Positions 10,401 through 12,908 of a DNA stretch of 12,908 nt are shown one piece after another (positions within the stretch are counted from its first letter, which is position 1; each line of letters starts with the position of its first letter). The position numbers and the translations under genes are program-made. The stretch is taken from contig MU646304.1 of assembly GCA_026770585.1 (NCBI GenBank), positions 629,650 to 642,557 of the forward strand, written 5' to 3'. The stretch is from Baffinella frigidus (taxonomy: Eukaryota > Cryptophyceae > Cryptomonadales > Baffinellaceae). The notes under the pieces are model-generated. The model saw only the letters and a program-made list of their open reading frames with translations, did no database searches and was not told the DNA's origin.

Positions 10401-12908
10401 CCCTACCGTAGGGCCCTAGGACCCACCTAGGGCTTCCACGGGCGATTATTCACCCGTTGGTCACTTAAGGGATAAAGCATCGTCTCGTGAGACCCCGCTT
10501 AGGAGGAGAGAGAGGCCGCGCCGGCCCAGGCCCAACCACGAGCGAGATCTGAGATACCTTCATTGGTCAACCTTTCCGCATAGTTAGTGACGCGCGTGGG
10601 GCGCTCGCCCGCGCATTCGTCTCCTGGCCGCGTTGGTGTCAAACGCGCGCGACAACTTCGCCAACCGCGCGTACCTCACCACGGTCCTAGCTCTGCCTGC
10701 ATAAAACTGTGCCCGCCCTAATTGTATGGGCGCGTTGGTGTCAAATGCGCGCGCGCGCAGTTGTGCACGTGTGGGGTTCCCGTAACTAATAGAGAGACCC
10801 GTCCGGTCCTGAGAGCGTCCTAACAACACCACGCGCTCCCTTTCCGCGTAGTTAACAACTCGCGCTCTGAGAAAAGAATATATATTAAGGGGATTAAGAG
10901 GAAACTAAGGGAGATAAAGGAGATAAGGGAGACACAAGACCAGGGGCTAACACCGAGCAAAGACCGAGCACGACGAACAAAGTAGTTAACAACTGTTATG
11001 GACGTGGTTGATATCTGTTGTTCTACGTTAAAAACAGTTGTCAACAATAACAGTTGTTAACTCCTTGTCCGTCCGCAGTTGACAAACATCTGCGCGACGT
11101 GGGAGACGCGCGGGGCCCCTCAACCCTAAGCCCTAACCCCAAACCCCAAACCCCAAACAATCCAGCTGACGAACATCCTGCGCGACGTTGGAGAGGACGC
11201 GTGGCGCCCCTAAAACCTAAGCCTTTATTGTATCCCTAACCCCACGACCTGAAACCCCCAGCTGACGAACATCCTGCGCGACGTGGGAGAGGACGCGCGG
11301 GACCGCGGGCGGATATACCTTCCGATGGAGGACCTCGAGCGCTTCGGCGTCACCGAGGAGGAGATATTCCGGTACGCCCTTGACCTCGAAACCACGGACG
11401 GAATCTCGCTCTTGGTCCCAGTCTATTTGAGCGAAGCGATTCGGTGAGCCCGGGCTGTTTTCCGCCCCAAAGTTGACGGATTTGTACCGGGGACCCAGCA
11501 TGTCAACTTGAGAATAGTCCCCGTGTACCTTCCCATGGAGGACCTCGAGCGCTTCGGGGTCACCGAGGAGGAGATATTCCGGTATACGCCTCGTCCATAC
11601 ACGTATATGAGTTGTAGTATACGTATATATATGTGTACGTGCAGCAGATATACGTATATGAGTTGTAGTACACGTATATATGTGTGTACGTATAGCAGAG
11701 ATCATATATGTGTATGACCCATAGTAGAGAGATACCTCCGATGGAGGACCTCGAGCGCTTCGGGGTCACCGAGGAGGAGATATTCCGGTACGCCGGAATC
11801 CCGAAACCCGAAACCAAAAAACCGGAACCCGGAACCCGAAACCCGAAACCCGAAACCCGAAACTGACGCGGGACGGTTCGGGGTCTAGCAAGCCCTACAC
11901 CCCGAAACCCTGGACTATCCCCGAAACCCGAAACCCGGTCAGATTTCTACTGGAAATCCAGATTGTCAACTTGAGAATAGTCCGTATACCACCCCATGGA
12001 GGACCTGGAGTGGTTCGGGGTCACCGAGGAGGAGATATTCCGGTACGCCGGAATCCCGAATCCCGAAACCAAAAACCCGGAACCCGGAACCCGGAACCCG
12101 GAACCCGGAACCCGAAACCTGGAACCCGGAACCCGAAACCCGGAACCCGGAACCCGGAACCCGGAACCCGGAACCCGAGACTCACGCGGGACGGTTCGGG
12201 GTCACGGATGGGGGGGGTATTCCGGTCCGCCTACCTCTGTCTCACAGGGTGATTTGGGCGAAGCGATTTGGGGGGCCGGGCGCTTTGGAGAGGAAAAGTT
12301 GACGGGTTTGTACCGTGAAGCCAGCATGTCAACTTAAGAAGAGTGGGTCAACCCGAGTGAGGCAGAGCTAGTATGCTGGAAACCCGAAACCCGAAACTCA
12401 CGCCCTCACAGCATCCTGTCTGCCCTAGCAAGCACTACGCCCCTCAACCCTGGACCCCGCACCCTGGGCCCCGGCTCCTAAACCCCGAAACCCGAAACCC
12501 GAAACCCGAAACACGAAATCCGGGCCCCCAAACCCGAAACCCGGATCCCTAAACCACCGTGAAAACCCCCACGCGACGATGGCCTGCACCTCCTATCGAC
12601 AAGTGGACTACCTTATTTGTCCTAATCCGCGGACGGACTCCGTCCGCTTCGTACCAGGAATAATAGAAAGACGTATCGATTTGACGTGCCGGCTATCGTC
12701 GCGTGGCAGGACCTGTGAGAGCGAGGCTCGCAACCTACTGGGGCAGCAATTTGGGCACAACCACTAATCGCTGATTTGACTCAACGCTGATTTGGTATCG
12801 TCGCGCGGCAGGTGGGCCAAGGAGGGGGGCGCAGTGAGCGAGAATTATAAGAAAATGATGCAGTTTGAGATCGACCGCGCGCTGTCGTATTACCAGCAGG
12901 CGCGCCCC
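1367..12908 (+). CDS. PSY: Phytoene synthase, spliced gene of nine visible exons, partial at both ends
   Basis: Joining the nine exons listed separately gives one uninterrupted 308-residue frame. Phytoene synthase condenses two geranylgeranyl diphosphates to phytoene in the plastid, using Mg2+ held by two aspartate-rich motifs. Both are present: DEIVD at joined residues 115-119 and DVGED at 246-250. The family signatures [12 protein letters not shown] (198-209) and [17 protein letters not shown] (234-250, across an exon junction) are also visible. Intron phases are 0, 0, 2, 2, 0, 0, 0, 2, and every intron is GT...AG. Split codons rebuild conserved residues (W105, R140, R276), which strongly supports the junctions. 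Family members usually continue about 90-100 residues past the point where the window ends. The start codon and transit peptide must lie in upstream exons not recognised here. The first 70 residues are not part of the catalytic core and I do not recognise them. Confidence 0.93.
1495..1676 (+). repeat. Tandem repeat of about 47 bp in intron 1
   Basis: Two consecutive units contain taccctaacacagg, taccgtaacacatac and taccctccacacata. A third partial unit follows at 1648-1676, and an inverted scrap (gggtatgtgttagggtagg) lies at 1696-1714. Confidence 0.75.
1725..1941. mobile_element. Element with perfect 36-bp terminal inverted repeats
   Basis: Positions 1725-1760 (tgaaaacccctaccccgtag...) are the exact reverse complement of 1906-1941. 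The similarity extends outward imperfectly over ggtccact and agtgggacc. The 145-bp interior is non-coding. Perfect arms suggest a recent non-autonomous DNA transposon or an active fold. Confidence 0.82.
2115..2312. mobile_element. MITE-like element family B copy 1 plus an adjoining truncated copy
   Basis: The complete copy spans 2207-2312, from taccccttaagtggcgag to ctcgccacttcaggga. Just before it, 2115-2199 repeats the same inner sequence (catacgccctaccgtagggc) in the opposite orientation without its outer end, so the pair forms a larger inverted repeat. The two CCTACSGTAGG cores are shared with family A. Confidence 0.72.
2319..2570. repeat. Direct repeats flanking family B copy 2
   Basis: A segment containing gatagtgaagtcactctaaa and ttcataccaggttgag occurs at about 2345-2395. 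It occurs again at 2520-2562, on the two sides of the element at 2411-2515, with a shorter version at 2323-2340. It looks like a tandem repeat into which the element inserted. Confidence 0.7.
2411..2515. mobile_element. MITE-like element, family B copy 2
   Basis: The ends are tatcccttgagtggcgag and tggccacttgagggata, with TA at both outer edges. The interior has catacgccctacggtaggg and a perfect inner hairpin around gggggtcgaattcgaccccc. Confidence 0.8.
2618..2656 (-). repeat. Telomere-like TTTAGGG array
   Basis: Several consecutive tttaggg/ttcaggg units. In this gene most telomere-like arrays are in the CCCTAAA orientation; this short block is opposite. Confidence 0.85.
2741..2806. repeat. 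Tandem repeat of 17-18 bp
   Basis: Four units of cggccacttaacattgt with small changes. The ggccacttaa word matches the end of family B elements and the hairpin at 958-983. Confidence 0.75.
2821..3094 (+). pseudogene. Three copies of the exon 1b 5' end mixed with CCCTAAA arrays
   Basis: Exon 1b starts are repeated at 2828, 2904 and 2984, each beginning AG/gtggttt and running through a ctccag followed by ggacat. Relative to the exon, 11 bp (acgctgttccg) are missing after ctccag, so the frame is broken. The last two sit in composite units of about 80 bp that also carry aaccctaaacccta arrays. The copy at 2828 has the best acceptor context (ttcccgcag). Confidence 0.78.
3098..3190 (+). CDS. PSY: Exon 1b, N-terminal extension next to the PSY core
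   Basis: This exon has 31 codons beginning [12 protein letters not shown] and ending [11 protein letters not shown], with acceptor cacaag and donor aacag/gttgcg. It joins in phase 0 to exon 2, which starts the recognisable phytoene synthase fold (VKDAYEEC). It was chosen over the copies at 3286 and 3860 because it alone has both the 5' part (echoed three times upstream) and the 3' part (echoed three times downstream). The acceptor has a poor pyrimidine tract. An alternative start at 3125, after the internal ttcctgcag, keeps the frame and would drop nine residues. The copy at 3286-3366 also keeps an open frame and could be the used exon or an alternative one. Confidence 0.65.
3205..3850. repeat. 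Minisatellite-like AGTGTAAAGC/AAGCATCAAGCG array
   Basis: Irregular copies of gtgtaaagcatcaagcg, gtgtaaagcgtgaagcgc and catctttcccccctttgcgg fill the intron between exon 1b copies, and shorter runs recur to 4262. A larger unit ending ctatccgcct is repeated at about 3600 and 3715. Open frames here are by-products of the repeat. Confidence 0.75.
3286..3366 (+). pseudogene. Second, nearly intact copy of exon 1b
   Basis: It encodes [20 protein letters not shown] then AQARKGQ in an open frame, followed by the same donor, cag/gttgcg. Over the last 22 codons it differs from 3098-3190 at four bases: three are silent and one changes Glu to Gly. It lacks the exon's first four codons. An acceptor at 3300 (tttctccag) would put it in frame with exon 1a and exon 2. 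It may be an alternative exon rather than a relic. Confidence 0.65.
3860..3936 (+). pseudogene. Broken copy of exon 1b
   Basis: It begins gaggagtttctccagacgc like the copy at 3286 and ends with the donor cag/gttgcg. A one-base loss (ttccggacat for ttccgggacat) and a further short deletion break the frame. Confidence 0.8.
3988..4090. mobile_element. MITE-like element, family B copy 3
   Basis: It runs from tgtccctcaagtgac to gtcacttcagggata, with inner catacgccctacggtagggc and a hairpin cgacgggcga/tcgcccgt. Confidence 0.75.
4162..4191 (+). pseudogene. Fused start and end of exon 1b
   Basis: ggtggtttcg is joined directly to cgcaggcgcggaagggacag, followed by the donor gttgcgag. Everything between is lost. 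The donor-plus-poly-C stretch is then repeated once more at 4211. Confidence 0.65.
4311..4419 (-). repeat. Repeat family E, inverted copy upstream of exon 2
   Basis: On the - strand it reads from ggaccctacggtaggcaacc to ccgctgtgtggg. Positions 4370-4419 pair with 4859-4908 with about one mismatch in 50, and weaker pairing extends further outward. The two copies bracket exon 2. Confidence 0.72.
4420..4560. other. Intron sequence without a gene
   Basis: The only notable parts are a second ccgctgtgtgg word (4463-4473) like the end of family E, and ggttgcgggttcaatacatc. The latter superficially resembles a tRNA T-arm, but no acceptor or anticodon stem can be built. Confidence 0.4.
4595..4682 (+). 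repeat. CT-rich microsatellite before the exon 2 acceptor
   Basis: Runs of (CT)n broken by ctgactctctc units lead straight into catccag. It doubles as an exceptionally long polypyrimidine tract for exon 2. Serine/arginine/glutamate-rich frames read on the opposite strand are artefacts of it. Confidence 0.95.
4689..4792 (+). CDS. PSY: Exon 2 of PSY: start of the synthase core
   Basis: It encodes [20 protein letters not shown] followed by [14 protein letters not shown] and the first two bases of a Trp codon. In the family this helix precedes the first aspartate-rich motif, and the EYAKTF stretch (joined residues 84-89) corresponds to the conserved (E)YAKTFY segment at the substrate pocket; here the last Tyr is Phe. 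The acceptor follows an 80-bp CT-rich tract and reads catccag. The donor is acctg/gtccca, phase 2, and the Trp codon is completed by exon 3. The exon sits between two inverted copies of a repeat (4370-4419 and 4859-4908). Broken copies of its middle and 3' end lie in the following intron. Confidence 0.93.
4859..5022 (+). repeat. Repeat family E, direct copy downstream of exon 2
   Basis: It starts ggaccctacggtaggcaacc, contains two tandem ggggggttcctacggata segments (4891 and 4947), and ends gccgaaaatcccttggtagc and gcgctgtgtgg. A third copy lies at 6864-7024. Confidence 0.72.
5047..5180 (+). pseudogene. Broken copy of exon 2 in intron 3
   Basis: The middle of exon 2 (ggagctggcctcggagtacg, 5047-5069) is followed by about 65 bp of g-rich gaggtaggggtgaggtaggg repeat. 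Then comes the exon 2 3' end (5137-5180, ttcttcctcgccatggagga to gccacctg) with donor gtccta. A 9-bp deletion lies in the second part. The inserted repeat breaks the copy in two. Confidence 0.85.
5183..5430 (+). repeat. Degenerate telomere-like CCCCxAAACC array
   Basis: Irregular units such as cccccagacccccaaac, cccccataccc and cccctgaac, interrupted by the exon 2 end copy. It probably derives from CCCTAAA-type repeats. Confidence 0.75.
5333..5354 (+). pseudogene. Copy of the exon 2 3' end
   Basis: acgcccaggctaaggccacg followed by tg/gtccgc matches the last 22 bp of exon 2 and its donor with three changes. Confidence 0.75.
5411..5664. repeat. Inverted repeat with 37-bp arms enclosing a scrap of exon 3
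   Basis: Positions 5411-5447 (caaaccctcaacccccagac...) pair with 5628-5664 with two mismatches. The interior contains ggatggcag/ggcggtctacgcg at 5603-5624, a copy of the exon 3 acceptor and first bases. A word taggacaggcacatcc occurs inside (5452) and just outside (5686). Confidence 0.78.
5740..5773 (+). pseudogene. Copy of the exon 3 5' end with acceptor
   Basis: After ttggcag it reads ggcgaactacgcgtcgtgcc and ggcgcgtcgacgag, matching exon 3 through the RRVDE codons. Substitutions change Ile to Asn and the second Trp to Ser. The match stops inside the DEIVD motif. Confidence 0.85.
5776..6048 (+). repeat. 53-bp minisatellite abutting the exon 3 acceptor
   Basis: About five units contain catcttacgggtgggatctg, cgatgttagcctctcg and tgctgcgtttcggag. 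Two units carry an internal duplication of atctgcgatgttagcctctc. The last unit ends eight bases before the acceptor. Confidence 0.92.
6057..6161 (+). CDS. PSY: Exon 3 of PSY: first aspartate-rich motif
   Basis: It completes the Trp codon and then encodes [16 protein letters not shown], the most conserved block of phytoene synthases. DEIVD (joined residues 115-119, usually DELVD) binds Mg2+ and the diphosphate of the substrate. The remainder reads [18 protein letters not shown] and is closed by a split Arg codon (AG/G) shared with exon 4. The acceptor is gcgtggcag and the donor gagcag/gtccta, phase 2. A 53-bp minisatellite runs almost to the acceptor. Copies of the exon's 5' end lie upstream (5612 and 5740), and a copy of its 3' end lies downstream (6250-6267). 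Confidence 0.96.
6194..6441 (+). repeat. Two family C inverted-repeat elements with a copy of the exon 3 3' end between
   Basis: Elements at 6194-6233 and 6402-6441 run from aagttgacgggg to catgtcaactt, both preceded by ccttttcgctcc. Between them, cgacgaatggatgagcag/gt at 6250-6267 repeats the last 18 bp of exon 3 with its donor. The arrangement is a tandem duplication of [exon 3 end + element]. Confidence 0.8.
6644..6824 (+). pseudogene. Two copies of the exon 4 5' end separated by a telomere-like array
   Basis: gctggaacggatgcaccgaa at 6644-6676 and gctgggacggatgcgcgccg at 6784-6824 match the start of exon 4. Between them (6677-6780) lie cccctaaaccccaacccc and cccctgaacc units. Both copies diverge after 30-40 bp. 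Confidence 0.8.
6864..7041 (+). repeat. Repeat family E copy 3, ending in an exon 4 scrap
   Basis: It starts gggaccctacgttaggcaat and ends cgtaacccgtccttggtaac, cgctgtgcgg, then cccag/gctggga at 7031-7041. The last part is repeated at 7141-7190, where it leads into a longer exon 4 copy. Confidence 0.68.
7042..7140. other. Short unique intron stretch
   Basis: It contains one gccctacggtaggagg core of the kind shared by families A, B and E, and otherwise nothing recognisable. Confidence 0.4.
7179..7324 (+). pseudogene. Two further copies of the exon 4 5' end
   Basis: cccag/gctggaacgcatgcacc at 7179-7216 and cccag/gctggaacggatgcacc at 7288-7324 carry the acceptor and roughly the first 37 bp of exon 4. 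Each is followed by gggccct and a CCCTAAA-like array (7217-7284 and 7325-7404). They are the nearest decoys to the true exon. Confidence 0.87.
7409..7487 (+). CDS. PSY: Exon 4 of PSY
   Basis: After completing the Arg codon it encodes [20 protein letters not shown] and QDMLSQ. This is the variable helix pair between the first aspartate-rich motif and the DMxxGMxxD segment. In relatives this segment reads roughly as a Trp/Leu-Glu helix followed by a short G-rich loop and a D-F/M-D-x-A-L helix, which agrees in length. The acceptor is acacccag and the donor agccag/gtccac, phase 0. Several decayed copies of its first 7-40 bp, some with the acceptor, lie in the preceding intron, and one copy of its last 33 bp with the donor lies in the next one. 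Confidence 0.9.
7504..7770 (+). repeat. GAAACCC/GAAGCCT heptamer array
   Basis: Continuous seven-base units (gaaaccc, gaagcct, gaaacac) start 16 bp after the exon 4 donor, interrupted once by ttcctcacgcctgacaacag. Seven is not a multiple of three, so all frames stay open and produce long artefactual ORFs. Confidence 0.9.
7771..7984. other. AT-richer intron stretch without a gene
   Basis: No repeat or exon copy was recognised here apart from a ctctagcattctcgag word. Confidence 0.4.
7985..8070 (+). pseudogene. Copy of the exon 4 3' end plus following intron
   Basis: Positions 7985-8017 match the last 33 bp of exon 4 (caggataggctcagccag), followed by the donor gtccgaaacc. The intron part repeats as well: cgcccgacaacagcgaactc here corresponds to cgcctgacaacagcaaaccc at 7530. 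So the duplication crossed the exon/intron boundary. Confidence 0.85.
8086..8130 (+). repeat. Short CCCTAAA/CCCGAAA array before exon 5
   Basis: Units aaccctaaacc and cgaaacccgaaaccc. Confidence 0.7.
8155..8232 (+). CDS. PSY: Exon 5 of PSY
   Basis: It has 26 codons: [20 protein letters not shown] then TDFRYQ. The [13 protein letters not shown] block corresponds to the family's PFRDMIEGMRMD helix, which lines the active site. The acceptor is ccccttgcag and the donor accag/gtgtgc, and both sides are phase 0. Starting 200 bp downstream, the exon is repeated once in direct and once in inverted orientation, forming a long hairpin (8437-8594), with a further inverted scrap at 8625-8642. Confidence 0.95.
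8236..8446. repeat. CATAGTAAGTT/CATAGTAACTT array
   Basis: Short units such as ttcatagtaag, ttgctatgaac and gtcatagtaac directly follow the exon 5 donor. Both orientations (catagtaa and ttactatg) occur, so the array folds on itself. The family returns at 8583-8626 and 9472-9566. Confidence 0.88.
8437..8594. pseudogene. Direct and inverted copies of exon 5 forming a hairpin
   Basis: The left arm 8437-8496 and right arm 8535-8594 are reverse complements at 58 of 60 positions, with a 38-bp loop. Both arms hold the exon 5 segment from aacagcga(t/c)ttggagccg to gggatgcagat. The direct copy continues to tcaccgacttccgccaccc, almost the whole exon, but lacks the acceptor. A further inverted scrap (gtctgcatcccgcgcacc) is at 8625-8642. 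Confidence 0.92.
8643..9125. repeat. Palindrome-rich intron stretch
   Basis: A perfect 34-bp palindrome lies at 9063-9096, centred on ggcccgggcc. An imperfect version lies at 8879-8911 (cctggtgctggc, loop, gccagcaccagg). Between them, taccacgccaga (8932-8943) pairs with tctggcgtggta (9050-9061). The word ggcaaatcgca(g/c)cgcgcgcgc occurs at 8702 and 8910. No protein is credible here. Confidence 0.85.
9130..9289. mobile_element. MITE-like hairpin element, family A copy 3
   Basis: It runs from TA/ggccaacggcctgaaaatg to ttttcaggccgttaccc/TA. Its centre (gggatcctaggaccaaaaag) is the reverse complement of the centre of copy 1, so this is the same element inserted in the other orientation. Confidence 0.82.
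9340..9383. repeat. Inverted repeat of GGCAGAGCTAG
   Basis: gaggcagagctag at 9340-9352 faces ctagctctgcc at 9373-9383. The same word ends a longer family C-related segment at 9849-9892 and 12329-12371 and recurs at 10687-10698. Confidence 0.65.
9472..9566. repeat. Second CATAGTAA array
   Basis: Units ttcatagtaag, ttcatagcaac and gtcatagtaag, ending aggaagttactatgac. Same family as 8236-8446. Confidence 0.85.
9668..9814. mobile_element. MITE-like hairpin element, family A copy 4
   Basis: It runs from TA/ggataacggcctgaaaacc to gttctcagcccgttaccc/TA, with inner gcctacggtaggcc and ggcctaccgtag. The left arm is shortened relative to the right. Confidence 0.78.
9822..9930 (+). repeat. Duplicated pre-acceptor intron segment before exon 6
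   Basis: gcacagcacgtttctgaagc (from 9822) recurs as gcacggcacgtttctcaagc (from 9902), each continuing gcgggg(g)tc. Between them is an inverted fragment of family C (ctagctctgcctcattcggg onward) and a spare acceptor-like caaattgcag at 9893. Confidence 0.8.
9938..10078 (+). CDS. PSY: Exon 6 of PSY: YxYCxxVA(G/S)TVG signature
   Basis: This is the longest exon, 47 codons, beginning [20 protein letters not shown] and ending [26 protein letters not shown] matches squalene/phytoene synthase signature 1; most relatives have VAGTVG, and Ser at joined residue 206 is an allowed substitution. The LGIALQ end forms the first half of signature 2, completed by exon 7. The acceptor is ccccgcag and the donor cttcag/gtaccg, phase 0. 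Unlike its neighbours I find no copies of its coding part in the introns, only a duplication of about 28 bp of the intron just before the acceptor (9822-9849 and 9902-9930). Confidence 0.96.
10079..10370. other. Intron stretch without a gene
   Basis: Only small direct repeats (ggaacgagcgacgcc at 10142 and near 10263) and a short gtttaggggtttggggttc telomere-like scrap (10307-10325) were seen. Confidence 0.45.
10371..10474. mobile_element. MITE-like element, family B copy 4
   Basis: It runs from tatcccttaagtggccag to tggtcacttaagggata, with TA at both edges. The inner part is catacgccctaccgtagggc and a cacgggcga/tcacccgt hairpin. Its termini are the best preserved of the family. Confidence 0.83.
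10475..10984. other. GC-rich then AT-rich intron stretch
   Basis: The word cgcgttggtgtcaaa(c/t)gcgcgcg occurs at 10630 and 10731, cctagctctgcctgc at 10686, and agttaacaact at 10851. Nothing coding was seen. Confidence 0.5.
10985..11061. repeat. Inverted repeat with 15-bp arms
   Basis: gttaacaactgttat at 10985-10999 pairs perfectly with ataacagttgttaac at 11047-11061. A third agttaacaact at 10851 suggests a larger element of about 210 bp. Confidence 0.75.
11079..11201 (+). pseudogene. Two copies of the exon 7 5' end with acceptors
   Basis: gtccgcag/ttgacaaacatctgcgcg at 11079 has a lost base and a lost codon, so the frame fails. tccag/ctgacgaacatcctgcg at 11166-11201 keeps the frame through [12 protein letters not shown] and then diverges to a stop. 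Each is followed by a CCCTAA-like scrap. Confidence 0.88.
11262..11371 (+). CDS. PSY: Exon 7 of PSY: second aspartate-rich motif
   Basis: It encodes [20 protein letters not shown] then [16 protein letters not shown] and two bases of an Arg codon. DVGED (joined residues 246-250) is the second Mg2+/diphosphate-binding motif. [15 protein letters not shown] matches the conserved GR(I/V)YLPxxDLxxxG segment. The acceptor is aaccccccag and the donor attccg/gtacgc, phase 2. Two copies of the 5' end precede it (11079 and 11166), and three copies of the 3' half with the same donor follow it (11523, 11731, 11984). Confidence 0.96.
11469..11581 (+). pseudogene. Family C element fused to a copy of the exon 7 3' half
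   Basis: An element aagttgacggatttg...tgtcaacttg (11469-11510) is followed by agaatagtcc and then the exon 7 3' half from gtaccttcccatggaggacc to atattccg, with donor gtatac. The frame [18 protein letters not shown] is intact. Confidence 0.87.
11598..11703 (+). repeat. Two-unit AT-rich tandem repeat of about 53 bp
   Basis: atacgtatatgagttgtagt followed by a tacgtatatatatgtgtacg run and gcagagat-like end, repeated twice. It separates two exon 7 copies. Confidence 0.85.
11731..11787 (+). pseudogene. Second downstream copy of the exon 7 3' half
   Basis: atacctccgatggaggacct onward to atattccg with donor gtacgc. One T is missing from the start compared with exon 7 (atacctccg for ataccttccg). 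Confidence 0.87.
11794..11936 (+). repeat. CCCGAAA/CCCGGAA heptamer array
   Basis: Units cccgaaa and acccgga, interrupted by ctgacgcgggacggttcggg, which recurs at 12181-12200. Confidence 0.85.
11965..12042 (+). pseudogene. Third downstream copy of the exon 7 3' half
   Basis: It is preceded by gtcaacttgagaatagtccg, as at 11502, then ccatggaggacctggagtgg through atattccg with donor gtacgc. Arg-to-Trp is among the changes. The shared flank shows that [family C end + exon 7 half] was duplicated as one unit. Confidence 0.87.
12043..12182 (+). repeat. CCCGGAA heptamer array
   Basis: Nearly homogeneous acccgga units with occasional acccgaa. Long Pro/Glu/Gly/Thr/Arg/Asn frames here are artefacts of a seven-base unit. 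Confidence 0.92.
12250..12371 (+). repeat. Family C element with extended flanks
   Basis: gatttgggcgaagcgatttg leads to aagttgacgggtttg (from 12296) and catgtcaactt (to 12335), then gggtcaacccgagtgaggca and gagctag. The left flank resembles 11425-11450, and the right flank is found inverted at 9849-9892. These define the longer family consensus. Confidence 0.72.
12372..12811. other. End of intron 8: CCCGAAA arrays, then unique sequence
   Basis: Arrays of cccgaaa occur at 12379-12396 and 12484-12545. From 12570 on the sequence is unique apart from the duplicated pre-acceptor word tatcgtcgcg(t/c)ggcag at 12694-12709 and 12796-12811. A 62-codon open frame at 12579-12767 has no recognisable content. 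Confidence 0.6.
12812..12908 (+). CDS. PSY: Exon 8 of PSY, cut by the window edge
   Basis: It completes the Arg codon and encodes [20 protein letters not shown] and [12 protein letters not shown] before the window stops. The [19 protein letters not shown] part corresponds to the family's W(R)xFMKxQIxRARxYYxxA helix. The acceptor is gcgcggcag. A near-copy of the last 16 bp of the intron with its CAG lies about 100 bp upstream (12694-12709), but it is not followed by exon-like sequence. Confidence 0.88.

Noticed and set aside
11971-12252. Long open frames rich in [14 protein letters not shown] units (also 7419-7700)
   Set aside because: They are translations of seven-base tandem repeats, which keep all three frames open, and they start from exon copies rather than from a gene start.
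12579-12767. 62-codon frame just before exon 8
   Set aside because: It lies wholly inside intron 8 between split halves of the gene, has no recognisable motif and no sign of its own expression.

Overview
The window is nuclear DNA from a photosynthetic eukaryote, most likely an alga. It holds one recognisable gene, phytoene synthase (PSY, the first committed step of carotenoid synthesis), on the + strand, split into nine visible exons. Joining them gives a continuous 308-residue frame (924 nt of coding sequence over about 11.5 kb). The frame carries both aspartate-rich motifs of the squalene/phytoene synthase family: DEIVD in exon 3 and DVGED in exon 7. The gene is incomplete at both ends. No ATG or plastid-targeting peptide is visible upstream, and the last exon runs off the right edge before the usual C-terminal part of the family. 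The spliceosomal introns, the plastid pathway and the many TTTAGGG-type (plant/algal telomere-like) repeats all argue for a eukaryote. The lineage cannot be fixed from sequence alone; green algae, cryptophytes and dinoflagellates all fit the repeat type.

Layout: 1-1366 holds inverted repeats, two hairpin MITE-like elements and no assignable gene. Exons lie at 1367-1483, 3098-3190, 4689-4792, 6057-6161, 7409-7487, 8155-8232, 9938-10078, 11262-11371 and 12812-12908. The eight complete introns are 667 to 1705 nt. They are filled with degenerate telomere-like arrays (CCCTAAA, CCCGAAA), minisatellites, at least three families of short inverted-repeat elements (four copies each of families A and B, several of family C), strong palindromes, and broken copies of the gene's own exons.

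The most striking feature is that last class. Copies of exon 5' ends, with their acceptor, generally lie upstream of the true exon. Copies of exon 3' ends, with their donor, lie downstream. Exon 5 is repeated downstream as a near-perfect 60-bp-arm hairpin, and the second N-terminal exon has a nearly intact second copy. The pattern suggests that the introns grew by repeated duplication across exon/intron boundaries, leaving a ladder of decoy splice sites around each exon. No transposase, reverse transcriptase, rRNA, convincing tRNA or CRISPR array was found.
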